Below are positions 1 to 10,002 of a stretch of 64,000 nt of DNA, in pieces. The stretch comes from Elusimicrobiota bacterium (lineage in GTDB: Bacteria > Elusimicrobiota > Elusimicrobia > UBA1565 > UBA9628). Made by a program: the position numbers and the translations under genes. The stretch spans positions 1 to 64,000 of the forward strand of contig JACRDN010000006.1 of NCBI GenBank assembly GCA_016218575.1, read 5' to 3'. Position 1 is the stretch's first letter. Each line of letters begins with the position of its first letter. Below the pieces are notes generated by a model. It worked only from the letters and a program-made list of their open reading frames with translations. It was not told where the DNA came from and did not search any database.

Positions 1-243
1 AATATGACCAACTGGCAGGCCCAGATTCGAGTTGATTTCGAGGCGCGAGGAGGGAGCAATGCCGCAGCGCATTGTGACCGACGAGCAACGAAGAAATCGG
101 CCGAAGATGGGCCTGCCCGGAGGGCCGGGGCACTTTTGGGCTGCGACTTCGTCCCTCGTCACTCACATACCGCTGCGGGTATGCTCGCTCCTCGATCCTC
201 GTCTCGCTCCAAAATTGCCCCCGCCAGTTGGTCATATTATTCC
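1..243 (-). repeat. palindromic repeat element, copy 1 (left end lies outside the window)
   Basis: The outer inverted repeat AATATGACCAACTGGC (1-16) pairs perfectly with 223-238. Inside it are two further stems: 14-23 with 108-117 (10 of 10) and 123-139 with 209-225 (15 of 17). Each encloses a conserved core carrying a 6-bp hairpin, at 57-74 (CAATGC/GCATTG) and at 166-183 (CATACC/GGTATG). It is the reverse complement of the element at 37003-37273. The potA frame stays open through it, but this is not believable as protein. Confidence 0.85.
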
Positions 244-301
244 ATTGCGAGCCCTTACCGCCGTGATTTTGTATGATTTGCCTCTAATGCAAGAAGTTGC
301 G

Positions 302-1450
302 ATGGGAAACCACTCGCCCCCTTCGAAAGATAGAGATCGCCCCTCCCCTCCCGAAGGACTTCTGGAACTCAAGGGCATCAAGAAATCCTTCGGGGGCGCG
401 CCCATCCTGAGAGGGATTTCCCTTTCAGTGCGCAAAGGGGAGTTCCTCACTTTCCTGGGACCCTCCGGCTGCGGAAAAACCACGACCTTGCGCATCATCG
501 CGGGCTTCGAGCGGCCCGACGCCGGGGAAATTATCCTCTCCGGGGAGGAAGTGAGCGCCCTCCCTCCCTATCGCAGGGACGTGCACACGGTTTTCCAGCA
601 TTATGCCCTCTTCCCCCATTACAGCGTCTACGAGAACATCGCCTTTGGCCTGCGGATCAAGAATCTTGCCGAGGACGATATCCGGCGCAGATGCTCCGAG
701 GCCCTGGCCTTGGTCAAGCTCTCCGGTTTCGAGAAGCGCCGAACCACCGAGCTTTCGGGGGGTCAAATGCAGAGAATCGCCCTCGCCCGTGCCTTGGTGG
801 GCAGACCCTCCCTCCTCCTACTGGACGAGCCGCTCGGAGCTTTGGATCTGAAGCTCAGGAAGGAAATGCAGCTCGAGCTCAAGAGCCTCCAAAGAAAGCT
901 TGGCCTGGCCTTCGTCTACGTTACCCACGACCAGGAGGAGGCGATGACGATCTCCGACCGCATCGCCGTCTTCAATCAAGGTCTCGTGGAGCAGGTGGGG
1001 ACTCCCAGGGAGATCTATGAGCGGCCCCTCACCAGCTTCGCGGCGGATTTCATCGGCTCGGCCAACGTGATGTCCGCCGAAATCCTCTCGTCCTGCCAGG
1101 CAAGCCTGCGCCTGCGCTTGGAGGGGGAGCTCGACTTGAACCTGCCCTGCCTGGGCCCGTCCCCGGCTCCCGCGGGAGCCGGGGTCAAGATCGCCCTGCG
1201 CCCCGAGAGGATCACGATTCATTACCAAGACGACGTTCCCCTGGCCTTCGACAGAATTCGCATCAAGGGACTTCTCCGCGAAAAAGTCTACCTTGGATCC
1301 GCAAGCCAAATTTTCTTCTCGCCCTTCAGCGTCTCCGGCAAGAGTCTGCTGGCCCTTTCCATGGAAACCCGCCACCATCAAAAGCACGAGCCGGGCTCGC
1401 CGGTCTGGGCGGATGTCAGTGCCGCGGACTTCCTCTTGCTCGATGCCTGA
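302..1450 (+). CDS. potA: spermidine/putrescine ABC transporter ATP-binding protein PotA
   Basis: This is the cytoplasmic ATPase that powers polyamine import through the PotB/PotC channel. The 382-residue protein shows Walker A GPSGCGKTT at about residues 53-61, a Q-loop (VFQHYALFP), the signature LSGGQ, Walker B LLLLDEP followed by the D-loop, and the switch histidine in THDQEEA. A TOBE-like tail (IALRPERITI) follows. The start at 302 has AAGAAG 5 nt upstream. An in-frame ATG at 287 lies 9 nt after a TATGAT hexamer and would be near-leaderless, so the start is uncertain. The frame continues back to 32 through the repeat element, which I treat as accidental. It overlaps potD by 8 nt. General sugar or iron importers share the ATPase type; the neighbours decide for polyamines. 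Confidence 0.93.
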   Translation: MGNHSPPSKDRDRPSPPEGLLELKGIKKSFGGAPILRGISLSVRKGEFLTFLGPSGCGKTTTLRIIAGFERPDAGEIILSGEEVSALPPYRRDVHTVFQHYALFPHYSVYENIAFGLRIKNLAEDDIRRRCSEALALVKLSGFEKRRTTELSGGQMQRIALARALVGRPSLLLLDEPLGALDLKLRKEMQLELKSLQRKLGLAFVYVTHDQEEAMTISDRIAVFNQGLVEQVGTPREIYERPLTSFAADFIGSANVMSAEILSSCQASLRLRLEGELDLNLPCLGPSPAPAGAGVKIALRPERITIHYQDDVPLAFDRIRIKGLLREKVYLGSASQIFFSPFSVSGKSLLALSMETRHHQKHEPGSPVWADVSAADFLLLDA

Positions 1451-2504
1451 AAAAGTCACGCGCCGGGAGTTCCTGAGAACAAGTCTCCTCGCCCTGGCTG
1501 CGCCAGGGCTCCTTGTCTCCTGCGCCAAAGAAGCCGAGAAGCGTGTCGTCAATTTCTTCAATTGGTCCAAGTACATCGGCAAGGACACTTTACCGCGCTT
1601 CCTGCGCGAGTCGGGGGTCTCGGTCAATTACGAGGAATTCGCCGACGAGGAGGAGATGACGGCCAAGCTCCGCTCCGGGGCGCGCGGCTACGATTTGATC
1701 GTGGCGGCCGACTACCAGATCCCGCGCCTCAAGGCATCCAATCTCATCGATCCCATCCCGCAGGGAGTCTTGTTCAACCAAGGAAATATCGATCCTCAAT
1801 TTCGCAATACCCCTTACGATCCCGACAACGCCTACAGCGTTCCCTATCTTTGGGGCACCACCGGGATCGCCTACAACAAGAACAAGGTGCCCCAGACGCC
1901 CTCCTCATGGGAGGCGCTCTGGGATGAGAAGCAGAGCGGCAAGATCTCCATGCTCGACAACGCCAGGGACTGCATCAGCATGGCCCTCCTCCTCAAGGGC
2001 TACCCCGAGGACACGACCGACGAGAGACAACTCGAGCAGGCCAAACAGCTCCTTCTGGCGCAGAAGCCCCTCGTGCGCCAGTACAGCAGCGCCACCTACA
2101 TCGACGGCTTGGTGGCGGGGGAGCTCACTCTCGCCATGGCGTGGTCTGGGGACGCCCTCCAGGCGCGCCGGGAGAATCCCCAGATCGACTACGTGATTCC
2201 AAGGGAAGGAAGCTTCATGTGGGCGGACAACCTGTGCCTGGTCCGGGGATCCCGCCACCGCGAGGACGCCCTCAAGCTCGTGGACTACCTCATCCGCAAG
2301 GACGTGGCCGCGGAGATCGCCAATACCGTGCGCTACGCCAGCCCTAACGCGGCCGCGCGACCGCTCCTGGACCCCGCCCTTCTCAAGGACCCCCGGGTGT
2401 TCCCGCTGGCCGCGGTGAAGACCCGCCTCAGGTTCCACGCCCTTCTCGATCCCGACACGACCCAGCTCTGGAACGAACTGTGGTCGGACGTCAAGGTCTC
2501 CTGA
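1443..2504 (+). CDS. potD: polyamine ABC transporter substrate-binding lipoprotein PotD
   Basis: This 353-residue protein is the extracytoplasmic spermidine/putrescine receptor of the adjacent transporter. The N-terminus reads TRREFLR, a twin-arginine motif, followed by a hydrophobic stretch and the lipobox LVSC, which predicts a Tat-exported lipoprotein. The mature part begins VVNFFNWSKYIGKDTLPRF, typical of PotD/PotF, and continues with the family patterns YDLIVAADYQIPRL, VPYLWGTTGIAYN and MAWSGDA. The ATG at 1443 lies inside the end of potA and gives the full signal sequence. Its place directly after potA, ahead of the permeases, differs from the potABCD order of E. coli. Confidence 0.93.
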   Translation: MPEKVTRREFLRTSLLALAAPGLLVSCAKEAEKRVVNFFNWSKYIGKDTLPRFLRESGVSVNYEEFADEEEMTAKLRSGARGYDLIVAADYQIPRLKASNLIDPIPQGVLFNQGNIDPQFRNTPYDPDNAYSVPYLWGTTGIAYNKNKVPQTPSSWEALWDEKQSGKISMLDNARDCISMALLLKGYPEDTTDERQLEQAKQLLLAQKPLVRQYSSATYIDGLVAGELTLAMAWSGDALQARRENPQIDYVIPREGSFMWADNLCLVRGSRHREDALKLVDYLIRKDVAAEIANTVRYASPNAAARPLLDPALLKDPRVFPLAAVKTRLRFHALLDPDTTQLWNELWSDVKVS

Positions 2505-3379
2505 TGCGGTTTCTCTCCTGGCTCATCCGCGGGAAATCCCCCAAGGCCAGCCACCTGATGCTAGCACCGGCCGCCCTTTGGCTCCTGATCTTCTTGATCC
2601 TCCCGATTATCGGGCTTCTGGCGCTGAGCTTTATCCAGCGCGGGCCCTACGGGACCTTGCTCTGGTCCTTCACCTGGGGCAATTTCTCCCGCGCCCTCAA
2701 CCCCAAATACCTCCCGGTCCTCTTGAGAACCTTGGGCTACGCCTCGAGCGCGACTTTTCTCTGTCTGCTCCTGGGGTTCCCCTTGGCCTATTATCTGAGC
2801 TTCGGGGCGGGCAGGAGCCGGGGAACGCTTCTCGTCCTTCTCATGGTCCCCTTTTGGACCTCCTGTTTGGTATCGCTTTACTCCTGGATGATCATCCTGG
2901 GCCGCCAGGGTCTTCTGAATCATCTGCTCTTGAAGCTCGGGCTGGCCGAGAATCCCCTGGCGCTTCTCAACACCCCTTTCTCGGTGCTGCTGGGGCTGGT
3001 CTATTTCTATCTGCCCTTCATGGTGCTGCCCCTTTTCGGCTCGCTCGAGAAGATTCCCCGCTCCTACATCGAGGCCTCCTACGACCTCGGGGCCGGGACC
3101 TGGGCGACCTTCCGCAAGGTTACCTGGCCCCTTTGCCTGCCCGGAGTGTTCGCGGGCTGCCTCCTGACCTTCGTGCCCTGCCTGGGGGATTTCCTGACCG
3201 CGGACTTCCTGGGGGGGTCTGGCACCTATCTTCTCGGCAACCTCATCCAGAACCAATTCCTGATGGCACAGGACTGGCCCTTCGGGGCGGCCCTGACCAC
3301 GGTCCTGACCTTCTGCCTCACCTGGGCCATTTTCCTTCATCAGAGGTTCGAGGGTCGCGAATTGGAGATGAGGGGATGA
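2504..3379 (+). CDS. potB: polyamine ABC transporter permease PotB
   Basis: One of two inner-membrane permease subunits, 291 residues, with about six hydrophobic segments. The cytoplasmic coupling loop that docks on the ATPase is visible as EASYDLGAGTWATFRKVTWPL-type sequence around residues 190-210 (the EAA loop). The start ATG overlaps the potD stop by one base (TGATG). I preferred it to the TTG or GTG-type codons further upstream because it fits translational coupling and matches the usual start of the family just before the first membrane segment. The end overlaps potC by 4 nt (ATGA). Confidence 0.93.
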   Translation: MRFLSWLIRGKSPKASHLMLAPAALWLLIFLILPIIGLLALSFIQRGPYGTLLWSFTWGNFSRALNPKYLPVLLRTLGYASSATFLCLLLGFPLAYYLSFGAGRSRGTLLVLLMVPFWTSCLVSLYSWMIILGRQGLLNHLLLKLGLAENPLALLNTPFSVLLGLVYFYLPFMVLPLFGSLEKIPRSYIEASYDLGAGTWATFRKVTWPLCLPGVFAGCLLTFVPCLGDFLTADFLGGSGTYLLGNLIQNQFLMAQDWPFGAALTTVLTFCLTWAIFLHQRFEGRELEMRG

Positions 3380-4167
3380 GGGGCAAGGCCCTCTCCGTCT
3401 ACTGCGCCGCTCTCTACGGCTTGCTCTACCTGCCCTTGGCCGTGATGTTCGCCTTCTCCTTCAACAACGCGCGCCGCAACGTCGCCTGGAGGGGCTTCAC
3501 CCTGAAATGGTATTCGAGCCTGTTCCAGGACGCGGAGCTCTTGACGGCGCTGGCCACCTCCCTCAAGCTGGCCCTTGCCGCAAGCCTCATCGCCTGCCTC
3601 TTGGGCCTCTTGGCCAGCTACGCGATGGCCCGCCACGCCCCCTTCAAGGGCCGGGGGCTTTACTCTTGCCTGGTGAGCGTCCCCCTCATGATGCCCGAAA
3701 TAGTGATGGGAGTGGGGCTGCTCAGTTTTTTCGCGCGCCTGGGGATCGCCCTTAATTTCTGGAGCCTGGCCTGCGCCCACGCCCTCATAGCCCTGCCCTA
3801 CACCACAAGCTCCATCCGGGCGCGGCTTCTCTCCCTCAAGGACTGCCGCCTAGAGGAGGCGGCCATGGACCTGGGCGCCTCGGAATGGCAAGCCTTCCTC
3901 AAGGTGACCTTGCCCCTGGCCGGGCCGGCGCTTCTCTCCGGGAGCCTGCTCGCCTTCACCGTCAGCTTCGAGGATTTCGTTACGAGCTTCTTCATCGCCG
4001 GGATCGGCATCGTGACCATGCCGGTCAAAATCTACACGATGATGAAATTCGGGGTCACCCCCGAGATCAACGCCATGGCCTCCTGCCTGGTAGGCCTGAC
4101 TATCGTCCTCTTGGCCGGGAACGCAGCACTTCGGGCCTATGACAATGGACGCAGGCGGGAGATATGA
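3376..4167 (+). CDS. potC: polyamine ABC transporter permease PotC
   Basis: The second permease subunit, 263 residues. It has the PotC-type start (YLPLAVMFAFSFNNAR) with several membrane segments and an EAA loop (EEAAMDLGASEWQAFLKVTLP). The motif SFEDFVTSFFIAG near the end is typical of polyamine permeases. GGAGATGAGGGG precedes the ATG as ribosome binding site, and the start is coupled to the potB stop (ATGA). Its last 68 bp overlap the end of the riboflavin kinase gene on the other strand, with no terminator hairpin visible between the two. Confidence 0.93.
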   Translation: MRGKALSVYCAALYGLLYLPLAVMFAFSFNNARRNVAWRGFTLKWYSSLFQDAELLTALATSLKLALAASLIACLLGLLASYAMARHAPFKGRGLYSCLVSVPLMMPEIVMGVGLLSFFARLGIALNFWSLACAHALIALPYTTSSIRARLLSLKDCRLEEAAMDLGASEWQAFLKVTLPLAGPALLSGSLLAFTVSFEDFVTSFFIAGIGIVTMPVKIYTMMKFGVTPEINAMASCLVGLTIVLLAGNAALRAYDNGRRREI

Positions 4168-4612
4168 GGCACTTAAGCCAAAGCCCCAGCGCGGCCAGGG
4201 CCAGGAGCGCCCCGGCGCGGCCCAAGAGATTGCCGTCCTGATTGAACTTGCTTCCCATGATGCCTCCGACGTCGCGGCGGATCTGCTCCCTCAATGCCCC
4301 GAGGGAGGGAAACTTCTTCTCATCGCGAATTTTGCGCACGAAAGACACCGTCAACTCCCGGCCGTAGAGGTCGCCCTTAAAGCCCGGGATGTGGACCTCC
4401 ACCAGGATCGTGGCGCCCGACTTCACGGTAGGGCGCGCGCCCACGTTGCAGAGCGCGGCCCGGCCGCAGAGGCCCGGGCCCGAGACTCGAACTTCATAGA
4501 CTCCGAGGGGAGCAAGCGCATCCTGGGTTTCAATGTTGGCCGTGGGAAATCCCAGTTTCCGCCCCAAGCCGTCGCCTGAGACCACGGTGCCGCAAAGCGG
4601 GGAAGGGATCAA
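4100..4612 (-). CDS. ribF: riboflavin kinase domain protein, lacking the FAD synthetase half of RibF
   Basis: It phosphorylates riboflavin to FMN. Only the kinase domain of the usual bifunctional RibF is present: GTVVSGDGLGRKLGFPTAN near the start, carrying the PTAN motif, then NVGARPTV and VEVHIPGFKGDLYG. The 170-residue protein is about half the normal length; the N-terminal nucleotidyltransferase domain that would make FAD is missing. The best start is a TTG overlapping the truB stop (TTGA); a GTG at 4585 is the alternative. The last 50 or so residues, with a hydrophobic run LLGRAGALLALAALG, do not look like RibF. It follows truB directly, the usual place for ribF. Confidence 0.8.
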   Translation of the reverse strand: MIPSPLCGTVVSGDGLGRKLGFPTANIETQDALAPLGVYEVRVSGPGLCGRAALCNVGARPTVKSGATILVEVHIPGFKGDLYGRELTVSFVRKIRDEKKFPSLGALREQIRRDVGGIMGSKFNQDGNLLGRAGALLALAALGLWLKCLISPACVHCHRPEVLRSRPRGR

Positions 4613-5340
4613 ACGCGGGAAGGGCGGCCCAGGGCCGCCTGAAGGCGGGGAAGGGACTTGGCCAGCATCGCCGAAAGCTCGGTGGAGCTCATGGCCTTGA
4701 GCCTCTCCAAGCCCAGGGAATCCTTGACGTCGAAGCCAGCGATGCTCTCCCGGCGCAGGCATTCAACGGTAGCCCCGCAGCCCACCTTACGGCCCAAGAC
4801 CTCCGCCAATGAGCGCACGTAGGTGCCGCTCGAGCAGGACAGGCGGTGCCCGAGGAGGGGAGCCTCGTAGGAAAGAGCCTGCCAGTCATAGATACGGCTC
4901 ACCCGGAGCTTGGCCGGAACGGCGACGCCCTGACGGGCGTATTTATACAAGGCCTTCCCCTTATGCTTGACCGCGGAGTAGGCCGGCGCCGGCATCTCGA
5001 CCTTGCCGCAATAACCGCGCAGGAGCTCCCGCAGAGACTCAAGATCTAGATCGGGCACCGGGCGCTCCCCCACGACATGGCCCAGGCGGTCTCCTGTGTC
5101 TGTCATGATCCCGAAGCGGATGGCGCCAGAGTAAACCTTGTCCAAGCCCTGCATAGCCCCTTGGAGGCGCGTGCAGGAGCCGACGAGCAGTATGAGGAGG
5201 CCGGTCGCCAAGGGGTCCAAGGTGCCGCAATGGCCGACCTTGGTGTTGGGAGGGAGCATCCTCCGGAGAACCGCCACCGCGTCATGGGAAGTCCAATCCT
5301 GGGGCTTGTCGAAAAGGATCATTCCAGCCGGCCCCGTCAT
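4609..5340 (-). CDS. truB: tRNA pseudouridine(55) synthase TruB
   Basis: It makes pseudouridine 55 in the T-arm of tRNAs. The 243-residue protein begins MTGPAGMILFDKPQDWTSHD, a standard TruB start, and carries the catalytic aspartate in GTLDPLATGLLILL. Later family motifs are YSAVKHKGKALYKYAR and SSGTYVRSLAEVLG. The ATG overlaps the rbfA stop (TGATG), so I rejected the much longer open frame that runs upstream through rbfA. It is part of the rimP-nusA-infB-rbfA-truB operon, which is conserved across many bacteria. Confidence 0.95.
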   Translation of the reverse strand: MTGPAGMILFDKPQDWTSHDAVAVLRRMLPPNTKVGHCGTLDPLATGLLILLVGSCTRLQGAMQGLDKVYSGAIRFGIMTDTGDRLGHVVGERPVPDLDLESLRELLRGYCGKVEMPAPAYSAVKHKGKALYKYARQGVAVPAKLRVSRIYDWQALSYEAPLLGHRLSCSSGTYVRSLAEVLGRKVGCGATVECLRRESIAGFDVKDSLGLERLKAMSSTELSAMLAKSLPRLQAALGRPSRV

Positions 5341-5693
5341 CAGCCGCCCTCCTGCTCGCCCTCGATGCGCATCAGGAGCTGGTCGATGCGCGAGGCCTTG
5401 CGGGGAGTGTCGTCGTAGAGGAACACGAAGTGGGGGATGAATTTGAGGCTGAGCCTCTTGCGTAAAACCTGCCGCAGATACGGAGCGGCCCGTTCCAAGG
5501 CGCCGGCCGTGCCGGCGCGCTGGCGCGCGCTGCCCAATACGGAATAGTAGACCGTGGCCGTCTTCATGTCGGGGCTCAGGGCGAGGTCGGTGACCGTCAT
5601 GAGGCCAGAAACGCCAGGATCCTTGACGCCGCGCAAGGCCTGTATGATCTCGATCTTGAAAAGTTCCTTTAAACGCTCGCTGCGCGCAAACAC
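5340..5693 (-). CDS. rbfA: 30S ribosome-binding factor RbfA
   Basis: A small (117-residue) KH-type protein that helps mature the 5' end of 16S rRNA in the 30S subunit. Family features are the start RSERLKELFKIEIIQALRGVKDP, the strand pattern TVTDLALSPDMKTATVYYSVLG, and FIPHFVFLYDDTPRKASRIDQLL near the end. The start is GTG at 5693, six bases after the infB stop with an AAGG in between. The end is coupled to truB. Confidence 0.93.
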   Translation of the reverse strand: MFARSERLKELFKIEIIQALRGVKDPGVSGLMTVTDLALSPDMKTATVYYSVLGSARQRAGTAGALERAAPYLRQVLRKRLSLKFIPHFVFLYDDTPRKASRIDQLLMRIEGEQEGG

Positions 5694-5699
5694 AGGGCC

Positions 5700-8108
<2,409 letters not shown>

Positions 8109-8126
8109 TTATATTATAATAGCATT

Positions 8127-9380
8127 TTAGCCTGACCTGCGTGCTTTGGCGCTGGCGATGATCTTGGCGGCCGTTTTCTCGCCGATGCCCTGCAAGGTCA
8201 TGAGTTCCTCAGGCTTGCATTGGGCGAGCTTCGAGATGTCGGTAAACCCTGCCTTGACGAGGATCTCTATGGTCTTGGGCCCGACGCCCTCAAGCTCGGC
8301 CAGGACCTTGGCCGCCTCATCTTGGCCGGCCTTGGCCTCGGCGCTTCTTTGGCCCTCTGACTTGATCTCCAGTTCCCACCCGGTGAGCCGCGCCGCCAGG
8401 CGTATGTTCTGCCCATCCTTGCCGATGGCCAAGGAAAGCTGCTCATCAGAGACCAGAATCTCCGCCTTCTTGTTCTCGCCGTCGATGACGCGCACCGAGG
8501 AGACCTTGGCCGGAGCCAAGGAGTTGCTCAGGTACGTGGGCAGATCCGGGCTGTAGGCGATGAGGTCAATGCGCTCCCCGGAAAGCTCATTCATGATGCT
8601 TCTGATGCGAGACCCCCGTATCCCGACGCAGGACCCGACGGCATCCACCTTGGGATCATTGGACTTCACGGCCACCTTGGCCCGGAACCCCGGATCTCTG
8701 GCGACCTCCACGATCTCCACGATCCTATCCCCGATCTCTGGGACCTCGAGCTCGAAAAGTCTTCTTAAGAAGAGGGGGGCCGCCCGCGACAGGACGACCT
8801 GGGGGCCTCTCTGGGCCTTGTCCACGCGAAGAATCGCGGCGCGCACCCGATTGCCCACGGCGTAACGCTCGCGGCGGATCTGCTCGCGGATGGGAAGTAT
8901 GGCCTCTGTCTTGCCCAAGTCCACGATGATGTTGCGCTCGAGGAAGCGGTGGACAGAACCCGTCACGATCTCTCCCTCCTTGGGTTTGAATTCCTCATAG
9001 AGATTATCCCGCTCCACTTCCCGAATCTTCTGCGTCAGGACCTGTTTCGCGGTTTGGGCGGCGATGCGGGCAAAATCCGCGGCGGGCGCCGGCAGCCTCA
9101 CGTCCTCGCCCACGGCCGCGTCGCGCTTGTAGAGCTTCGCCTCGCCCAGGGAAATCTCCAGCTCGGGGTTCGCCACGGTCTCTGCCACCTTCTTGACGAC
9201 GGCCGCGCGGAACTCCGCGGTCTCTGGATCGATGGAAGCCTCGACCACCGCGTCCTTACCCACGTGCTTCCTGAGGGAGCTCACCACCGCACCCTCGATC
9301 ATCTTGAGGACATCGTCCTTCTTGATGCCCTTCTCGCGTTCGATCTGCTCCAAAGCCAGTATCAATTCCGATTTTGCCAT
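8127..9380 (-). CDS. nusA: transcription termination/antitermination protein NusA
   Basis: An RNA polymerase accessory factor that promotes pausing and intrinsic termination. The 417-residue protein has the N-terminal polymerase-binding domain, an S1 domain (EGEIVTGSVHRFLERNIIVDLG), two KH domains (VGIRGSRIRSIMNEL and AIGKDGQNIRLAARLTGWE), and a C-terminal helix-hairpin-helix repeat (LEGVGPKTIEILVKAGFTD and LQGIGEKTAAKIIASAKAR). I chose the ATG giving MAKSEL, but AGGAG lies 13 nt upstream of it, and an in-frame TTG three codons earlier sits closer to that site. Because NusA strengthens intrinsic terminators, the hairpin ahead of rimP suggests autoregulation. Confidence 0.95.
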   Translation of the reverse strand: MAKSELILALEQIEREKGIKKDDVLKMIEGAVVSSLRKHVGKDAVVEASIDPETAEFRAAVVKKVAETVANPELEISLGEAKLYKRDAAVGEDVRLPAPAADFARIAAQTAKQVLTQKIREVERDNLYEEFKPKEGEIVTGSVHRFLERNIIVDLGKTEAILPIREQIRRERYAVGNRVRAAILRVDKAQRGPQVVLSRAAPLFLRRLFELEVPEIGDRIVEIVEVARDPGFRAKVAVKSNDPKVDAVGSCVGIRGSRIRSIMNELSGERIDLIAYSPDLPTYLSNSLAPAKVSSVRVIDGENKKAEILVSDEQLSLAIGKDGQNIRLAARLTGWELEIKSEGQRSAEAKAGQDEAAKVLAELEGVGPKTIEILVKAGFTDISKLAQCKPEELMTLQGIGEKTAAKIIASAKARRSG

Positions 9381-9396
9381 AGCGTTCAACACGCTC

Positions 9397-9858
9397 CTAC
9401 CATGAGATGTCCGCCGCATAATCGAGCCGGGTCTCCTCGATCTGGGAGAGCTCGAACTCCCGGGCCTGGCCGCCCTCCTCCATCAGGACCTTGCCTTCCT
9501 TAAAGCCCAGGAGCCGGCCCTTGAAGTTGCGCTGGCCCTTGAGGGGGGCCTTGAGCCTCAACCGTATGGTCTTTCCCAAGAAACGCTCGAAATCGCGCTC
9601 CTTCTTAAGGACGCGATCGAGCCCGGGAGAGGAGACCTCCAAGGTATAGGAGTGGCTGATGATATCGCTCGTGTCAAGGAGGCTGCCGATGCGCTCCGAA
9701 AGGTAGGCGCAATCGTCCATGGTGATGCCTCCCTCCTTGTCGAGGAAGAAGCGCAGGACCCAGCCGGAGCCTTCCTTGGCGAATTTCAAATCCACCAGCT
9801 CCACGGACTCCTGCTCCAGGAGGGGGGCGATTAATTGCTCGATTTGGCCTATTCCCAT
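9397..9858 (-). CDS. rimP: ribosome maturation factor RimP
   Basis: It assists late 30S subunit assembly. The 153-residue protein shows the family patterns ESVELVDLKFAKEG, TMDDCAYLSERIGSLLD and YTLEVSSPGLDRVLKKERDFERFLGK. The ATG at 9858 gives MGIGQIEQLI, the usual start. It has no Shine-Dalgarno: the bases just before it are the T-run of a terminator-like hairpin. It is the first gene of the rimP-nusA-infB operon, and a good sigma-70 type promoter lies about 60 nt upstream. Confidence 0.93.
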   Translation of the reverse strand: MGIGQIEQLIAPLLEQESVELVDLKFAKEGSGWVLRFFLDKEGGITMDDCAYLSERIGSLLDTSDIISHSYTLEVSSPGLDRVLKKERDFERFLGKTIRLRLKAPLKGQRNFKGRLLGFKEGKVLMEEGGQAREFELSQIEETRLDYAADISW

Positions 9859-9865
9859 GGTTAAT

Positions 9866-9893
9866 AAAAAAAGTGGCCCGACGGCTGCCACTT
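9866..9893 (-). terminator. terminator-like hairpin in the leader of rimP-nusA (candidate attenuator)
   Basis: Read on the minus strand, AAGTGGC (9893-9887) pairs perfectly with GCCACTT (9877-9871), and seven T residues (9872-9866) overlap and follow the 3' arm. The run ends 8 nt before the rimP ATG and lies downstream of the operon promoter, so most transcripts would meet it before the first gene. The structure is seen in the sequence; its role in NusA feedback control is inferred. Confidence 0.7.
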
Positions 9894-9917
9894 GTCATGA
9901 ACAAAAATACCCAGTTA

Positions 9918-9947
9918 ATTGTAGCAAGATTAAAGAGAGTTTGTCAA
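9918..9947 (-). promoter_or_regulatory. sigma-70 type promoter of the rimP-nusA-infB operon
   Basis: On the minus strand TTGACA (9947-9942) is followed after 18 nt by TACAAT (9923-9918). The predicted transcription start is near 9911, giving a leader of about 53 nt that contains the hairpin at 9866-9893. The promoter begins directly after the terminator of the preceding gene. Confidence 0.8.
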
Positions 9948-9986
9948 AAGAAAACCGGGTCCCGCGTGATAAAGCGGGACCCGGTT
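9946..9986 (-). terminator. intrinsic terminator downstream of the Cys-repeat protein gene
   Basis: A perfect 13-bp stem, AACCGGGTCCCGC (9953-9965) with GCGGGACCCGGTT (9974-9986), has an 8-nt loop and on the minus strand runs into TTTTCTTTTG. It ends transcription of the gene at 10003-10500 and separates it from the rimP promoter. Confidence 0.88.
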
Positions 9987-10002
9987 GACGGGCTCTCCCC
10001 TT

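Noticed and set aside
32-301. In-frame N-terminal extension of PotA by about 90 residues
   Set aside because: It lies in the palindromic repeat element, and ATP-binding proteins of this family do not carry such an extension.
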